This document shows, in pieces, positions 9,991 to 19,583 of a stretch of 25,568 nucleotides of DNA. Numbering within the stretch: position 1 is the stretch's first letter; each line of letters opens with the position of its first letter. The position numbers and the translations under genes are program-made. The DNA comes from Fragilaria crotonensis. Lineage: Eukaryota > Bacillariophyta > Fragilariophyceae > Fragilariales > Fragilariaceae. The notes under the pieces are model-generated. The model worked only from the letters and a program-made list of their open reading frames with translations. It was not told where the DNA came from and did not search any database. The DNA is taken from assembly GCA_022925895.1 (NCBI GenBank), contig JAKSYS010000789.1, positions 1-25,568 of the forward strand. The letters run 5' to 3'.

Positions 9991-11651
9991 ATTTGCGCTG
10001 CGAGCGCCAGCTTTGATTTCCTCGGGAGAGAGTGTAAGCTGTGGTATCGTTCAAGAGTGCCCAAGAGATGTACTGCGCGATGATCATACGCAGCATTGCG
10101 AATTGTGCGGAGCAGTTTAATGGCCTGTTTCCATCTCTGTTTGAGAGTTACCACGTCCGAACACTCGTCATCATTGAGAGAGATGTTGAGGGACTTGGTT
10201 CTAGCAAGTAGACTTGCCAGAGCAGACCGGAGACATACATTGCTTTCAACTTCTTGCAAGCGAAGGTGCCAGTAGCGTGCAGTCAATCCAGCTTCTCGCA
10301 GTTTCGGAGACCATGCGTATTTCCCACTTGGCCGACGAGCTTGTTTCTCTGCGTGAAGCATTCCTCTTGTGACATCGCGATCAATTGCATCAAAGCTTTC
10401 TTTACATTGCTCTGGTGTGAGAGTGGACGCCACTGTTGTTAGATCTGCAACACGATCCCATAAACGATGGTCATCCGCATATTGCTTAAAAGATTCAAGA
10501 TAGCGGTCCACCGACGGTTGATCTTCTGACCGAAGTGCTCTCGCTTTGGGTGGCGCAATTTTTTCGACCGATCCCATGAGTGATGTGAAGTCCAGATCAA
10601 TAAAGATGCCCCTGTGTTTGGAGAAAATACCATTATCATATGCAATGTATCCCGCATTCCGGATGACCTGAACGATAGCAGTTGATCCTAACATGTAGTC
10701 AATGCGTCGACCGGTTCCATATTTGTACGTTGCGGTGGGATCAGAAGGTCCGAGAAGATGTAGATCTGTAAGTGTGCATTCGTCGATGAGATGTGCTATG
10801 CCACAGGTTGTGTCCTGGCCAAGTATCTCATTTGCATCAAGAGAAACAATTACTTCGTGGCCCCTGGATTGCAGATTGTTCACAAAGGTGACCAAATCGG
10901 TGATAAACTGCCTTCGTACATTTGGTTTGGAGACCCCTTGAGATAGTAGGAGAGAGTGCTGTTGATCGAAGAAACCAAAGCCTCCAGAGGGTTGCTGGCG
11001 TGGGCTGCGGTACGCCGTGATAATGGCAAGAAGCTTTCCTCGTTTTCCCAAGTAACAGAGACCCGACCATCGTCCAAGGCCCGAGGGATCCACCAGAGGT
11101 GTACCCGTGCTTCGAGTAGCCCATCGGTCTGCTGTTGTCATAAACGTACCGCCTGGTTGGTATCCACTAGCAGAATCAGGGGGAAGCGTGCTGGAGGAGA
11201 AGGCACTGCGTGACGTGCAGAAGTGTTTGCCGATAGGGCGTTGGAGACTTTGACGGACTATCGGATTGGAGAAATCAAGTCCCGGATCTGCCCAACAGAA
11301 GGTACCGATCTTGAGTTGCGCCATACTTGACACATATAGTGCAATTTCGTCGGCGTCGTTCCTTAGCCCGTCGATGTTCTGAAAGTATATGCGATGAAGG
11401 TCTCCAGGGTCGTCATGGATGGAGTCACCCCATGTGTTGTCGTCTTCCCTGCAATGATGTTCGGAGGGTGCAGAGGTGAAAAAATTAAACAGAGTCTGTG
11501 CAGTGGGCGCCGCAGTTTCTTTTTCTGCCAGTGCGTTGACTGGCGTGAGAGAAGGAGACGGATTCTGCAGACGAGTCGATGAGGCACGAATCGTGTCACT
11601 CCCGAGAGTAGCAACAATCTGTGCCAGCGCTAGAACTGGGAAGACTAACAT
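9942..11651 (-). pseudogene. LINE ORF2 N-terminal part: APE-type endonuclease
   Basis: The 569-residue frame holds an exonuclease-endonuclease-phosphatase fold. Signatures are FQNIDGLRND (Asn 92), WADPGLDF (Asp 122), SLDANE (Asp 272, Asn 274), RRIDYMLG (Asp 318) and SKHRGIFIDLDF (His 346). Such domains nick the target for target-primed reverse transcription in the nucleus. Two usual catalytic positions differ: the metal-binding Glu of the WADPG region is Asp, and the Asp that normally precedes the final His is Lys. The remaining 220 residues are basic and helical with no known motif. The start ATG overlaps the ORF1 stop (ATGTTAG, 11651-11645). The frame ends at 9942 through a frameshift, with the protein continuing in the linker segment. 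Confidence 0.82.
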
Positions 11652-14223
11652 GGGTACCCTCCACTGGAGCCCATGTCTTCGTTGTATTGAAGGCTCAAGT
11701 TGGATGTTGATGGTGACTTTGTTGGAGTAGAGGCGGCGCGTCGTTTCAATGGATTGGTGGCTTTCTTTGGCGTACCAAGAAGAGCCAAGACTGTGTTTCC
11801 TTGGCTCTCCGGAGGAAACAGTTGAACACCCTGCATGCCGTGTCCCTCAGATGGAAGTGATTGATGAGATGCTGGTTCGACCCAGAGTGGATCTTCATGA
11901 AGCGGAATAATGCCAGTAGGGGTTGGTGACATAGGAGGAGAAAGTCGCTTGCTGACCATGATGGCCTTGAACATGGCCTTGATTTCTGCTAGCGACGAAT
12001 CGAATTTGTCCAGTCGACTATGAGCAGAGGCTGCAGTGAGCCCAGAGTGCGAGGACGAGCGAGATACCTTCGACTTCGCAGACTTTGACATTTGTGACTC
12101 AACTGAATTTGTCCCAGACGGGAGATCGAGTTGAGCCTCGAGGATGGCAATTTTTTTGCGTTGATTGATCTCGATGGATGACATTTTTTCTTTCGGGGCG
12201 CCTTTCGCTTTCGAGAGCAGAGTTTCCTGAAGAGGTTTGCGCCATGCAATGGACCCTTTGGAGTGTGTTGTCCCATCGATGGTGTCACCTCCAGTCAGAG
12301 ACGAGACTGGAGAGAATAGACTAGAAGTGTCATCCGTAGGAGCGTCCTTTTTCGTCATAATCCTTTTTGCCAGAATCGTGTCGATGTTTTTTGTAAAGAC
12401 GGTCGTTGGAATGTCTGGATGGGTCACGAGGCTCTCGAATAAAGTTTCACTGCGTGCGACAGGGTCGGATTTCGACGTGTCCAATAATTCTGAAGTTCCA
12501 CCTTTGCCTGGAAAAGTGACGCCGAAGGAACCACTAATACTGTTTTTCCTTCATTGGTACCACCGTTCTCAAGATCCAACTCCAGAGATTCGCCGTCAGG
12601 TGATAACAGACTTTTGCCCATTGGCGAGGCGTGCGACTGACGGTTTCACCAGAATCAAAAACTCAGTGACTTCAGTATCAATCGCTGCAGATGCCGCAAA
12701 CAGAAGATGAGAAACGTCGTCAAGGTATTCATTATGGACCTTGTAGATTCTCTGATAGTCATGTTTGAGGTCTGCTTGGCTCCAAGTGCAAGACGGAGAT
12801 AAAGATTTCCGGGTGGAGACCCTCGCCGCATAAGGCAGTACTGAGATGTTCTGCTAGTTGTGTTGCCGTAGATTTACCACAACGTACGGTGAGGATAGTG
12901 ATACGGCTGCCTGTCGGGTTGGAATGCCTGAGTTTGATGTCAAATACCGGCGCATCAGGAGGAAGGACCTCATTACAAAGATACTTCAAGTACTGTCCGC
13001 GATGAGTCACTGATGCATCTTTTAGTAGGATGTCGCCTACATAGGTGAGTTCGCCTTGTGAAGCTGGAACTGCAGATGGGTCAAATGTCAGGTTTTCACC
13101 GCGTTTGGCAATAGCCAATACCTTCGATTTCATTACGTGCGAGAACTGAGCCCCAGTAGCACATATGCGAAAGCTAAAATAGAAGCATTGCTCTTTTGCG
13201 ACTGGTACGACACGAATGCTGAGGAACTTTGATAGCTGTGCCGGGTCGATGTCAGGTGTTGCATCCATTTGATCAACTTGCCATTCCATCATCCATGAGT
13301 GATCGGTATTAAAGCAGGAAAGGATCGGTGCAAGGCGCCGATGCATTGTTGCCGTAGATGACCGAAGCTCATTGAAATCTTTTGGAGCCCAGCGGGTTTC
13401 AACACGAACCACGTGCTTAATCGCTGATGGACGTCGAACTTGGTGAGTCAGTGATGGCTGATCTGTCGCCTTGGGCTGGTCGGTGGCAGTAGTCGTACTA
13501 CTGCTGGACGTGACGGTAGCTCCAGTAATAGAGCTTGTTGTCGTGGAAGACGATTTGTTGCGTTTCGTCGAATAAACAACTGCATCTGCTTGTGTGGTAG
13601 GAGGTTCATCAGAGGAGGACTGAGATGATTCCTGTAAGACGATTGCAGGCGACTCTGTCGCTGCGGTGCTTAACTTCAAGGTTGCAGCAGTACGAAGCGA
13701 GGAGATTATCTCTTTGTCACTGCTGTCAGCAGAGTCAATATCCATAGCGGTGTTTTGTTCCGCGGGCTGCTTAAGGCCGAGGAGGTATGAATCCATGTCG
13801 TTCAGAGACAGATCGAAGAAGCTGGGATGAGTCTGCGCGAGTGCAGTCTCAACAGCAGAGATTGTTTGCATCAGAAACCATCAATTTTGCATGATTTTCC
13901 AAGTGATTGCGATAATAACGAGCCAATCGAAGATTTTCGGCTTCGACTGATTCGTGGGCTTTGTGAGAGTAATATTCATCGGGACTAACGAAGTCCTGAA
14001 TACCGAATGAAACATAGGTGTTCCAAGAGTTGACAGACAGATTTTTGTATGCTCTGTTGTAGTTTTTGATCCGTAGCGCAATCACAGAAGGGTCGATGGT
14101 TTTAAAACCAATAAGGGTGGGGGGAGCCTTGTACCCTAAAGGAGGTAGGGCGGACAGAGCAGCAGCAGTTTGGGGATGCAGTGAACCCTTAGTACCGCGA
14201 CTGGATCGTTTGGGATCCACCAT
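11645..14223 (-). pseudogene. LINE ORF1 (nucleic-acid-binding/structural protein), broken by several frameshifts
   Basis: The start ATG at 14223 has a strong context (ACCATGG). Open segments follow one another: 14223-13849 (basic, MVDPKRSSRGTKGS), 13871-12759 (Ser/Thr-rich linker at residues 45-140, then a globular domain with FYFSFRICATGAQFSHVMKS and QGELTYVGDILLKDASVTHR), about 12785-12600 (KHDYQRIYKVHNEYLDD), 12621-12480 (SLLSPDGESLELDLENGG) and 12484-11645 (basic, with a short helix SSIEINQRKKIAILEAQL). The adjoining frames join sensibly after single-base changes near 13865, 12785, 12615 and 12490. The total is about 860 residues. No zinc knuckle is present. ORF1 proteins of non-LTR elements bind element RNA, and assigning that here is by position. 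Confidence 0.7.
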
Positions 14224-14316
14224 GGTGGATGGCTGACAATTTCGGGTGCAGATTCACGAAAAAACGGACGGACAGACAGAACGTTTCTAAAAATCTCTAA
14301 GCTAGGAATTGTGTGA
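14224..14316 (-). other. LINE 5' leader
   Basis: These 93 bases lie between the right target-site duplication and the ORF1 ATG. Their presence shows the insertion is not 5'-truncated. Any internal promoter would have to lie here or in ORF1; no TATA-like motif was obvious. Confidence 0.6.
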
Positions 14317-14332
14317 AGAATGAATTGTTGGT
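14317..14332. repeat. Target-site duplication, LINE 5' side
   Basis: This is an exact match to 5242-5257. The base before it (14316) belongs to the element, and the bases after it continue the host repeat (GCTCAATCATGATTC, like TTCAATCGTGATTTG in the left unit). Confidence 0.88.
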
Positions 14333-14868
14333 GCTCAATCATGATTCACACAAACCGACTCTAGCTTCATACTCTATCTTCACGAATAAGAGCCCAATTT
14401 TAAATCTGAAACGACACACCTTGAGAAAAGTTGACCTCGAATAATGTTGGATCCGTGACCTCCGAACAAACGTACCTGATAAGAAAGCAAACAAAATAAT
14501 GGAGAATGAATTTCGATTTTAATCCTGATTCGCACATGAACCAACTCCGCATTACATACTGCATCTTCCCTCGCAATAGTCCCATTTTGAATCTAAAGCA
14601 ACAGACATTGAGAATTGTTGCCCTCAAGGAAAGTCGGACCACAGATCTTTGAATATTATGTGAATGTCGAGGAAGAAAACAGCAGGATGGAGCATGAATT
14701 TCAGTTTTCAGTCTCTGCATTTCATACTGTATCTTCCCTAATAATCATCAAATTGTGAATCTGAAACGACAGATGTTGAGAATAATTTATTCAAAGAAAA
14801 TGTACCGAAGACCTTTTAACGAATGTACCTTTTGAGGATGCAAACAATGAAATGATTACAACAGAGGG
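14333..14868. repeat. Tandem repeat array, right part (about three units)
   Basis: Units carry the same landmarks as 4907-5257. The anchor (CTCTATC, CTGCATC, CTGTATC) is at 14372, 14559 and 14727, giving spacings of 187 and 168 bp. The last unit ends with TTGAGGATGCAAACAATG near 14850. Divergence between units is high, so the array is old. Confidence 0.78.
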
Positions 14869-15084
14869 AACAATCCTTTTGTTGGTTGAGTTCCTTGACA
14901 GGATCAAGCATATCTTGCCAGTGTTGGATGTGTATAGCGTATAGCTAAATGCTCCGTGCTGAGCACGAAGATGAATGCAGCTTCAGATTCACATGAATGA
15001 TCATACAGTAAGTAGACGCACAGTCCAAACAGCCAACAGTGTGGGTCATTTCCGTCATCAGTCTCAAGTTTCAACTCACTCCAG

Positions 15085-15087
15085 TAA
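15085..15087. repeat. TAA target-site duplication, Harbinger left
   Basis: TAA directly precedes the terminal inverted repeat and is matched by TAA at 18534-18536. Three-base TWA duplications are the hallmark of PIF/Harbinger insertion. Confidence 0.8.
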
Positions 15088-15102
15088 GAGCATCCTCCAA
15101 GG
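15088..15102 (+). repeat. Harbinger terminal inverted repeat, left
   Basis: A 15-bp perfect inverted match to 18519-18533. After four variable bases the similarity resumes with GATATCAAA. Confidence 0.88.
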
Positions 15103-15103
15103 G

Positions 15104-15312
15104 ACGATATCAAACGTTATCAAATGCCCGACCGGCGCGCAAAGTCGAGATTTTCGAAAAAAGCATCTTCCAAGGCTCGATTATCAAATATTTGACCTCC
15201 CGCCGGAGGCAACGCGCCGGCAGGGCATTTGATAAATTTGATAATGCATTTGGTAATATCAAATCTCCCGTGATTTGATAATACCAAATGATATCAAATC
15301 TGATATCAAATC
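15104..15312. promoter_or_regulatory. Subterminal TTTGATA/TATCAAA motif cluster with hairpin
   Basis: About ten copies of TATCAAA or its complement lie in both orientations within 210 bp of the left end, including direct copies GATATCAAATC near 15290 and 15301. A hairpin has 19-bp arms with one mismatch at 15247-15265 and 15272-15290, around the loop TCCCGT. A second copy of the terminal motif (AGCATCTTCCAAGG) lies at 15162-15175. Fewer motif copies lie near the right end (18340-18360 and 18500-18515). In Harbinger elements such subterminal motifs are candidate binding sites for the Myb-type protein or transposase. No binding evidence is visible here. Confidence 0.6.
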
Positions 15313-15438
15313 ACCCAAATTCATGTACAACGTACATCGAAGTTGTACTCTCGTATTGTGCTCTGCGTGAAAACCTGTTGCGCCATGCACACAGTTGGTG
15401 ATTCGCATGATTTTGTAGAACCATCAAGATCAACAACC

Positions 15439-16438
15439 ATGACGGACGATGCTGGCTCGTTCACGGCACCGGGTGCGGAGAAACAACTTAGCAAGAGAGG
15501 ACCAGCCTTCACAAGTGCAGAGGATCTCATTGTGGCGAGCTTTTATTGCCGCCTCTGAGAATGCAATCTGCGGAGCGCATCAAAGGGTCGCGTCTTCAAA
15601 GCCCACATGTTCGAGCTCTACAAAGACATGATTGCGGATGCAACCAAAACAAACCAGGCTCTCCTTGAGCAATCCTCTCACGCAACTAGAGAGTACATTA
15701 AAAGGAGTTGGAAATGCGTTTCCTCTTCGTTCCCCAGAGTCGATCTTCAACAGATTCAAGCAGCAGATTTCGGCGGAGGTCATGAAGTATATGGGCATTA
15801 CCGAGACAACAGAGATGTCTTCGGGTTGGAGCATGGACGACCACAAGACAGCCTGCCTAGGATTATTCAAAGACAGGTATGGTAGGGCATTCGATTTCTT
15901 TCCATGCTATGAATACCTCAAGGACAAGAACAAGTTCTCGTCGTTCAGGACAAAGTGCGACGAGGACAACGGTGGAGGAAAGAGACCAATTGGAAAGAAA
16001 CAAGCACGGCAGACAGAGCGCGATGCAAAACTCATCAAGGCAATTGTCTCTGAAGTGGTTGTGAAAAAGGAGAAGACGTCTCCTGCAAGTGGCGGTGGTG
16101 GTGAGTCTATTCTATCTGAATTTGATACTGCTATAACGACTGGTGCTCCGGGAAACGTTATGGGCGATGTTTTACAAAACATTTCGAACGTGATTGCAAA
16201 CGTAGGGACAGCAGTCCTTGAAAATATGAAGGCTGAGCAAGACATTAGGTTTCTTCAATCTCTGGACACACCGGATCGAAAGATGTATGCCAAGGAACAG
16301 TTGGCATTGCGAATGGCTGAGACTCGCCAGAAGAGGCGTCGCATAGAGTTCTCTCGCAGCTGCGTTATCGTTCTGTCTTCTGCCGAAAAGTCTACCAATG
16401 GTGAGGATCATGAGGGCGATGAGGAGCAACATACTTGA
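15439..16438 (+). pseudogene. Harbinger ORF1: Myb/SANT-like DNA-binding protein, frame-broken
   Basis: The start ATG is at 15439. The SANT-like region reads in pieces: RGPAFTSAEDLIVA (frame 1), AFIAASENAICGAH (frame 2), KGRVFKAHMFELYKDMI (frame 1) and then RSPESIFNRFKQQIS to the stop at 16438 (frame 2). Joins fall near 15538, at the AAAGGG run 15582-15587 and near 15685. One added A at the second gives HQKGRVF. The distal half (KRPIGKKQARQ followed by a Lys/Glu-rich helix) resembles the C-terminal domain found in NAM-associated and Harbinger partner proteins. Partner ORF1 proteins of Harbinger elements are known to import and guide the transposase in other organisms; the same role here is inferred from family and position. 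Confidence 0.75.
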
Positions 16439-16635
16439 GAACGAGAACAGGATTTAACATTACGAGAGCAACTCACAATACGAGGTCGTAGTAATGATTG
16501 ATAAGAATGACGACAACAGTTAACAAACAGCAGCAACATGGAGCGAGACGTAGTAGAATTACTATTACTAGAATGTAGAAGCAAACAACGACAATAGTGC
16601 TACTTCTAGTACTAGTAAGCAAGTATGATTACGTT

Positions 16636-18151
16636 TTACGCTTCTATGTGATCCATTATAGAATCGCGGAGCCTGAGATGCTCGTCTAAGTCGTATAAGC
16701 ATTCCCAACGTCGCTGCACATACTGGAGCCGCAACGATTCAAGAATCCGACGTTCGCGATCTGTCATCGTGTCATCTTGCTGGTTGTTTGTTCCATAAAG
16801 TTGAGCATGAAGATGCATTTCTGCAGCTCGTCGGTCAACGTATACTTGCTCTGCTTCGTCGGCAACTCCACCTGCTACCGGCGTGTCGTCGCCTCGAGCA
16901 AGTCCTGGAAATGCATAGAAGTCCTCGGATTCTTCTTCGTCTTGTGCCATTCGAGATGCTACCATCATGTTGTGAAGGCACAGACAACACTTCACGACAC
17001 TAGCAATGTTGCTTACGTACCACAGCTCAATTTTTCCAACGAGCAAATGGAATTTACGTTGGAGGACTCCGAAGGCTCGCTCAACATCCTTTCGTGCGGA
17101 TTCTTGCCACACTGCATACCGGCATGCTCTCCTCCCAACTGGCTCCTGCAAGGTTTTGACAAATCTACTCAATTCTGGGTAGATACCATCGACAAGAATC
17201 CAAAGACGATTGAAAACCTTTTCGTCACCGATTGTAAACTCAAAGTCCACGTCTCGTGCAAAGCTTCCGTCCAGGAATGCCTTCAACAAGCAGCTCCGGT
17301 TCCAAATGTTTCTGTCGTTCAAGGATCCAGGCCAACCAAAAGAGTGATGCCAAAACCACAAGTTGTGGTCAGCCATTGCTTCCAAAACAATGGTTGGTTT
17401 GCCCAACTTTCCCTTGTTCGCTCCCTGCCATGCCACTGGACAGTTTTTCCAGCCGACATGCATACAATCAAGTGACCCTACTACCATTCCAGCAACGCCG
17501 TGACAAGCCTCATGTAAGGCAGAAAGTCTCCGAGCATCACTGCGGGTCATCTGTCTCCCATACACACTTTGTAACTCATCTTTGGTCGACACAATTGTAG
17601 AAAACTTTATCAAGCTTCGACGAGCCAAAGTCTCGCTCATTTGGAAGTAATCCATGAACGCAGACGGGGAGCAGCCATATGCAAGCTGCTTGATTGCAAC
17701 AAGCACCTTTGCCACCGGAGATATATTGTACCGTCCGGTGACATCCTGTATGTTGGTGAAGAAAGGGTCGGCTTTGCCACAGACCTGAACAAAGAGATTC
17801 AACAATTGATTTTGTGACACGAAAGATTCTTTCGAATTGTCTGTCATCAAAGAGAGGTGTCGGCGAGAAATAATCACTTTCAATAGCACGTCTTGCTCGT
17901 TCGTAGGAATATGATGAAAGTCGTGGTTTTTTCTTCATCCGTTCATCGTTGTCACCGCGGCTGATGCGAATCGTCCTCAAAGCAATTCGTGCAATTTGTT
18001 CAGCTTTAAGCTTCCGGCTGTCGTCAGCTCTCTCTTGGTGGTCTTGATATGTTGTCTCTTCTGCATACCACAATAACAAAATAGGAATCAAAGCTGACAC
18101 CACCAACAACATGAATGCTGTTGCAGCACTTTGCTGCGGAGCGGAGTTCAT
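16636..18151 (-). pseudogene. Harbinger DDE transposase, one frameshift
   Basis: An ATG at 18151 opens the N-terminal part (reading to FDDRQFERIFRVTKSIVE). Near 17790 the frame changes to the main 417-residue frame (LFVQVCGKADPFFTN and on) that stops at 16636. DDE-superfamily features in that frame are GSLDCMH (Asp 141), GWPGSLNDRN (Asp 192), LVDGIYP (Asp 234) and RKDVERAFGVLQ (Glu 270), the typical PIF/Harbinger nuclease signature (DDE_Tnp_4 type). Asp 234 and Glu 270 have the 35-residue gap common in DDE enzymes. The protein would cut and reinsert the element ends. An oddity is a strongly hydrophobic stretch (AFMLLVVSALIPILLLW) within the first 30 residues, which looks like a signal anchor. 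The total is about 500 residues. Confidence 0.85.
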
Positions 18152-18262
18152 TGCGGTCCAATTCGAGCGTTCGACCCTACTGTGAAATTGTGATTTTTGT
18201 TGGGGGGAACTCGGCAAAGCTACTGCAAGCTACTGCAAAGCTACGACGAGATGAGAAGCACG

Positions 18263-18291
18263 CTGGAGTAGCATTCGTTTTGCTACTCCAG
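18263..18291. repeat. Perfect hairpin near Harbinger right end
   Basis: CTGGAGTAGCA (18263-18273) and its exact complement TGCTACTCCAG (18281-18291) are separated by TTCGTTT. Just upstream of it (about 18220-18245), the direct repeat AGCTACTGCAA occurs twice. Both lie between the transposase start and the right end of the element, so they may be promoter or transposition signals. Confidence 0.6.
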
Positions 18292-18518
18292 AGTAAAACT
18301 TCGTACGTACCGTACCGTCCCTATTCCAACGATTTGATATTTGATATCATGATATTTGCAATATGAATCTCCCGCCTTGAAAGTTGCCACTTAAAGAACT
18401 TTAATTTCGAGCAGGCCAGCCATTTGGTTAAACCGTCAGAGAACGCTACGGTTGTGAAAGATACTGTTTTCGTCACTATTACGTTATTTGATCCGGAAAT
18501 TTGCGATTTGATATCATT

Positions 18519-18533
18519 CCTTGGAGGATGCTC
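18519..18533 (-). repeat. Harbinger terminal inverted repeat, right
   Basis: Exact complement of 15088-15102, followed directly by TAA (18534-18536). Confidence 0.88.
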
Positions 18534-18968
18534 TAATAGATTGGTACGACGATAGGTCTGTTTGTTGAAACCACAATATCAACACACAGTACCTACGTGC
18601 CAATCAGACAACGATACAGTACTGCAGTCAACACTGGGAGATTAAATCGCTTGTAAATCGGAAAAATGAATTAGAATGAGACTATCATTCGTTTCCGAAG
18701 CTGGTCCGTTTACAATTGACCTTTTCGTTCACACGTGATACGTTCTCAATCTTGCCGGCACTCAATCGTGACCGCTTCCGTTTCTCCTTAATGTCTTGTT
18801 TAGACTCCACGGTTCTCCATCCGGTATTCGTTTCGTCGCCGTTCGTCCTCTCACTATGTCCGGTGGTCATTCCGTCAGTTATATTTTATTCAACACTGTT
18901 ATCTGCTCCTTTGTAGTGTCGTGTTAATTCCCTCTTTTCATTACGTCAACACACAAGCATTCTGTCAG

Positions 18969-19583
18969 ATGTATGCCGACGTAATCTCTCCTAGGTATGG
19001 TGTCACCTCTCTTCAACAGAAGAATGAAATCGACAATAACCATGCAGAGCGATGCTGTCACGAGACTCAGTCGGTATCTGAGGAGCAACTCTGGAACAGT
19101 CCCTCGTTCTCGGTCATTCGTCGTTGGTATAAGGTTCGTACTCAGTTGAAAGCCATGGAAGGTAAGATTCAGCAATGGTGCCAGAACGACACGCAGGCAA
19201 TCACAGATTTTGGATTTCTTGCTCCTTCTGCCTTTGGGTTTAGAAGTGCAACCATTCCCTGCAAAAAGTGCGCTTGCAGTACATGCGATGCCCTCGCCGT
19301 GCTGGAAGAAACGTGCAAGACTCTCATTATTAGTAAGCAGCAACTTGCCAATGCGGAGAAGGAGCATGCTGAAGCAAAGAACGAACATGCTGAAGCTGAA
19401 AACAGAATGATGCCGAATTATCGCTCCGCCAAGAAAGACAGGGCGCTGGAACTGCTTGGTAAAATTCTGGCCGACAAAGCCGAGCTGGTCGCCAGCCATC
19501 TCAATTTGATTTCCAAAGATGCCAATTTGGAGCATTGGGGGCTGCTGGAATGGAACGTCTCTTGTAGCTTTAATCGATCTTGA
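18969..19583 (+). CDS. Hypothetical protein with CxxCxCxxC motif and coiled coil
   Basis: The ATG at 18969 gives 204 residues to TGA 19581-19583. A cysteine cluster C-x2-C-x-C-x2-C lies at residues 98-106 (CKKCACSTC) and could bind a metal. A charged helical stretch with the repeat KEHAEAKNEHAEAEN at about 128-145 looks like a coiled coil. I do not recognise the family. The start is uncertain: upstream, an ATG at about 18855 opens MSGGHSVSYILFNTVICSF, and a short GT-AG intron ending at 18968 could join it. The end is also uncertain: just after the stop, another frame reads VALIDLDLAKVSDDLSNARV to a TAG near 19653, so one indel near 19563 would extend the protein. A 233-residue frame lies on the opposite strand, but it has no recognisable character. 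Confidence 0.45.
   Translation: MYADVISPRYGVTSLQQKNEIDNNHAERCCHETQSVSEEQLWNSPSFSVIRRWYKVRTQLKAMEGKIQQWCQNDTQAITDFGFLAPSAFGFRSATIPCKKCACSTCDALAVLEETCKTLIISKQQLANAEKEHAEAKNEHAEAENRMMPNYRSAKKDRALELLGKILADKAELVASHLNLISKDANLEHWGLLEWNVSCSFNRS

Larger units (their letters stand above)
5258..14316 (-). mobile_element. Full-length non-LTR retrotransposon (LINE), 9059 bp, frame-broken
   Basis: The element is bounded by a 16-bp target-site duplication and reads on the minus strand. It has a 93-nt 5' leader (14316-14224), ORF1 (14223-11645), ORF2 (11651-5493) with APE-type endonuclease, reverse transcriptase, RNase H and a CCHC knuckle, and a 235-nt 3' tail region. No LTRs, integrase or protease are present. 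The 3' end (position 5258 outward) has no poly-A, ending instead in TTTAGTATA. RNase H placed after the RT domain is known from several non-LTR clades (I, R1, LOA, Tad type). I cannot assign a clade from motifs alone. The presence of the leader and both ends shows that reverse transcription was complete. About eight frame changes and one stop codon interrupt the coding regions, so this copy is inactive as written. Confidence 0.88.
15088..18533. mobile_element. PIF/Harbinger DNA transposon, 3446 bp, both ends present
   Basis: The ends are exact 15-bp inverted repeats, GAGCATCCTCCAAGG at 15088-15102 and its complement at 18519-18533, flanked by TAA on each side. Imperfect similarity extends inward (GATATCAAA). 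The element contains the two genes expected of the superfamily: a Myb/SANT-type ORF1 on + (15439-16438) and a DDE transposase on - (18151-16636), converging on a 197-bp gap. Removing the element and one TAA restores CACTCCAGTAATAGATTGG. Both genes carry frame changes, so the copy is inactive as written, but the intact ends could still be recognised by a transposase supplied from elsewhere. Confidence 0.9.

Noticed and set aside
6850-13871. Programmed ribosomal frameshifting between LINE segments
   Set aside because: Too many frame changes (about eight) in both directions, one of them with a nonsense codon. Decay or consensus error is simpler.
5258-14316. An LTR retrotransposon flanked by similar repeats at 4907-5257 and 14333-14868
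   Set aside because: The flanks are parts of one tandem array split by the insertion. No integrase or protease is present, and the protein order is that of a non-LTR element.
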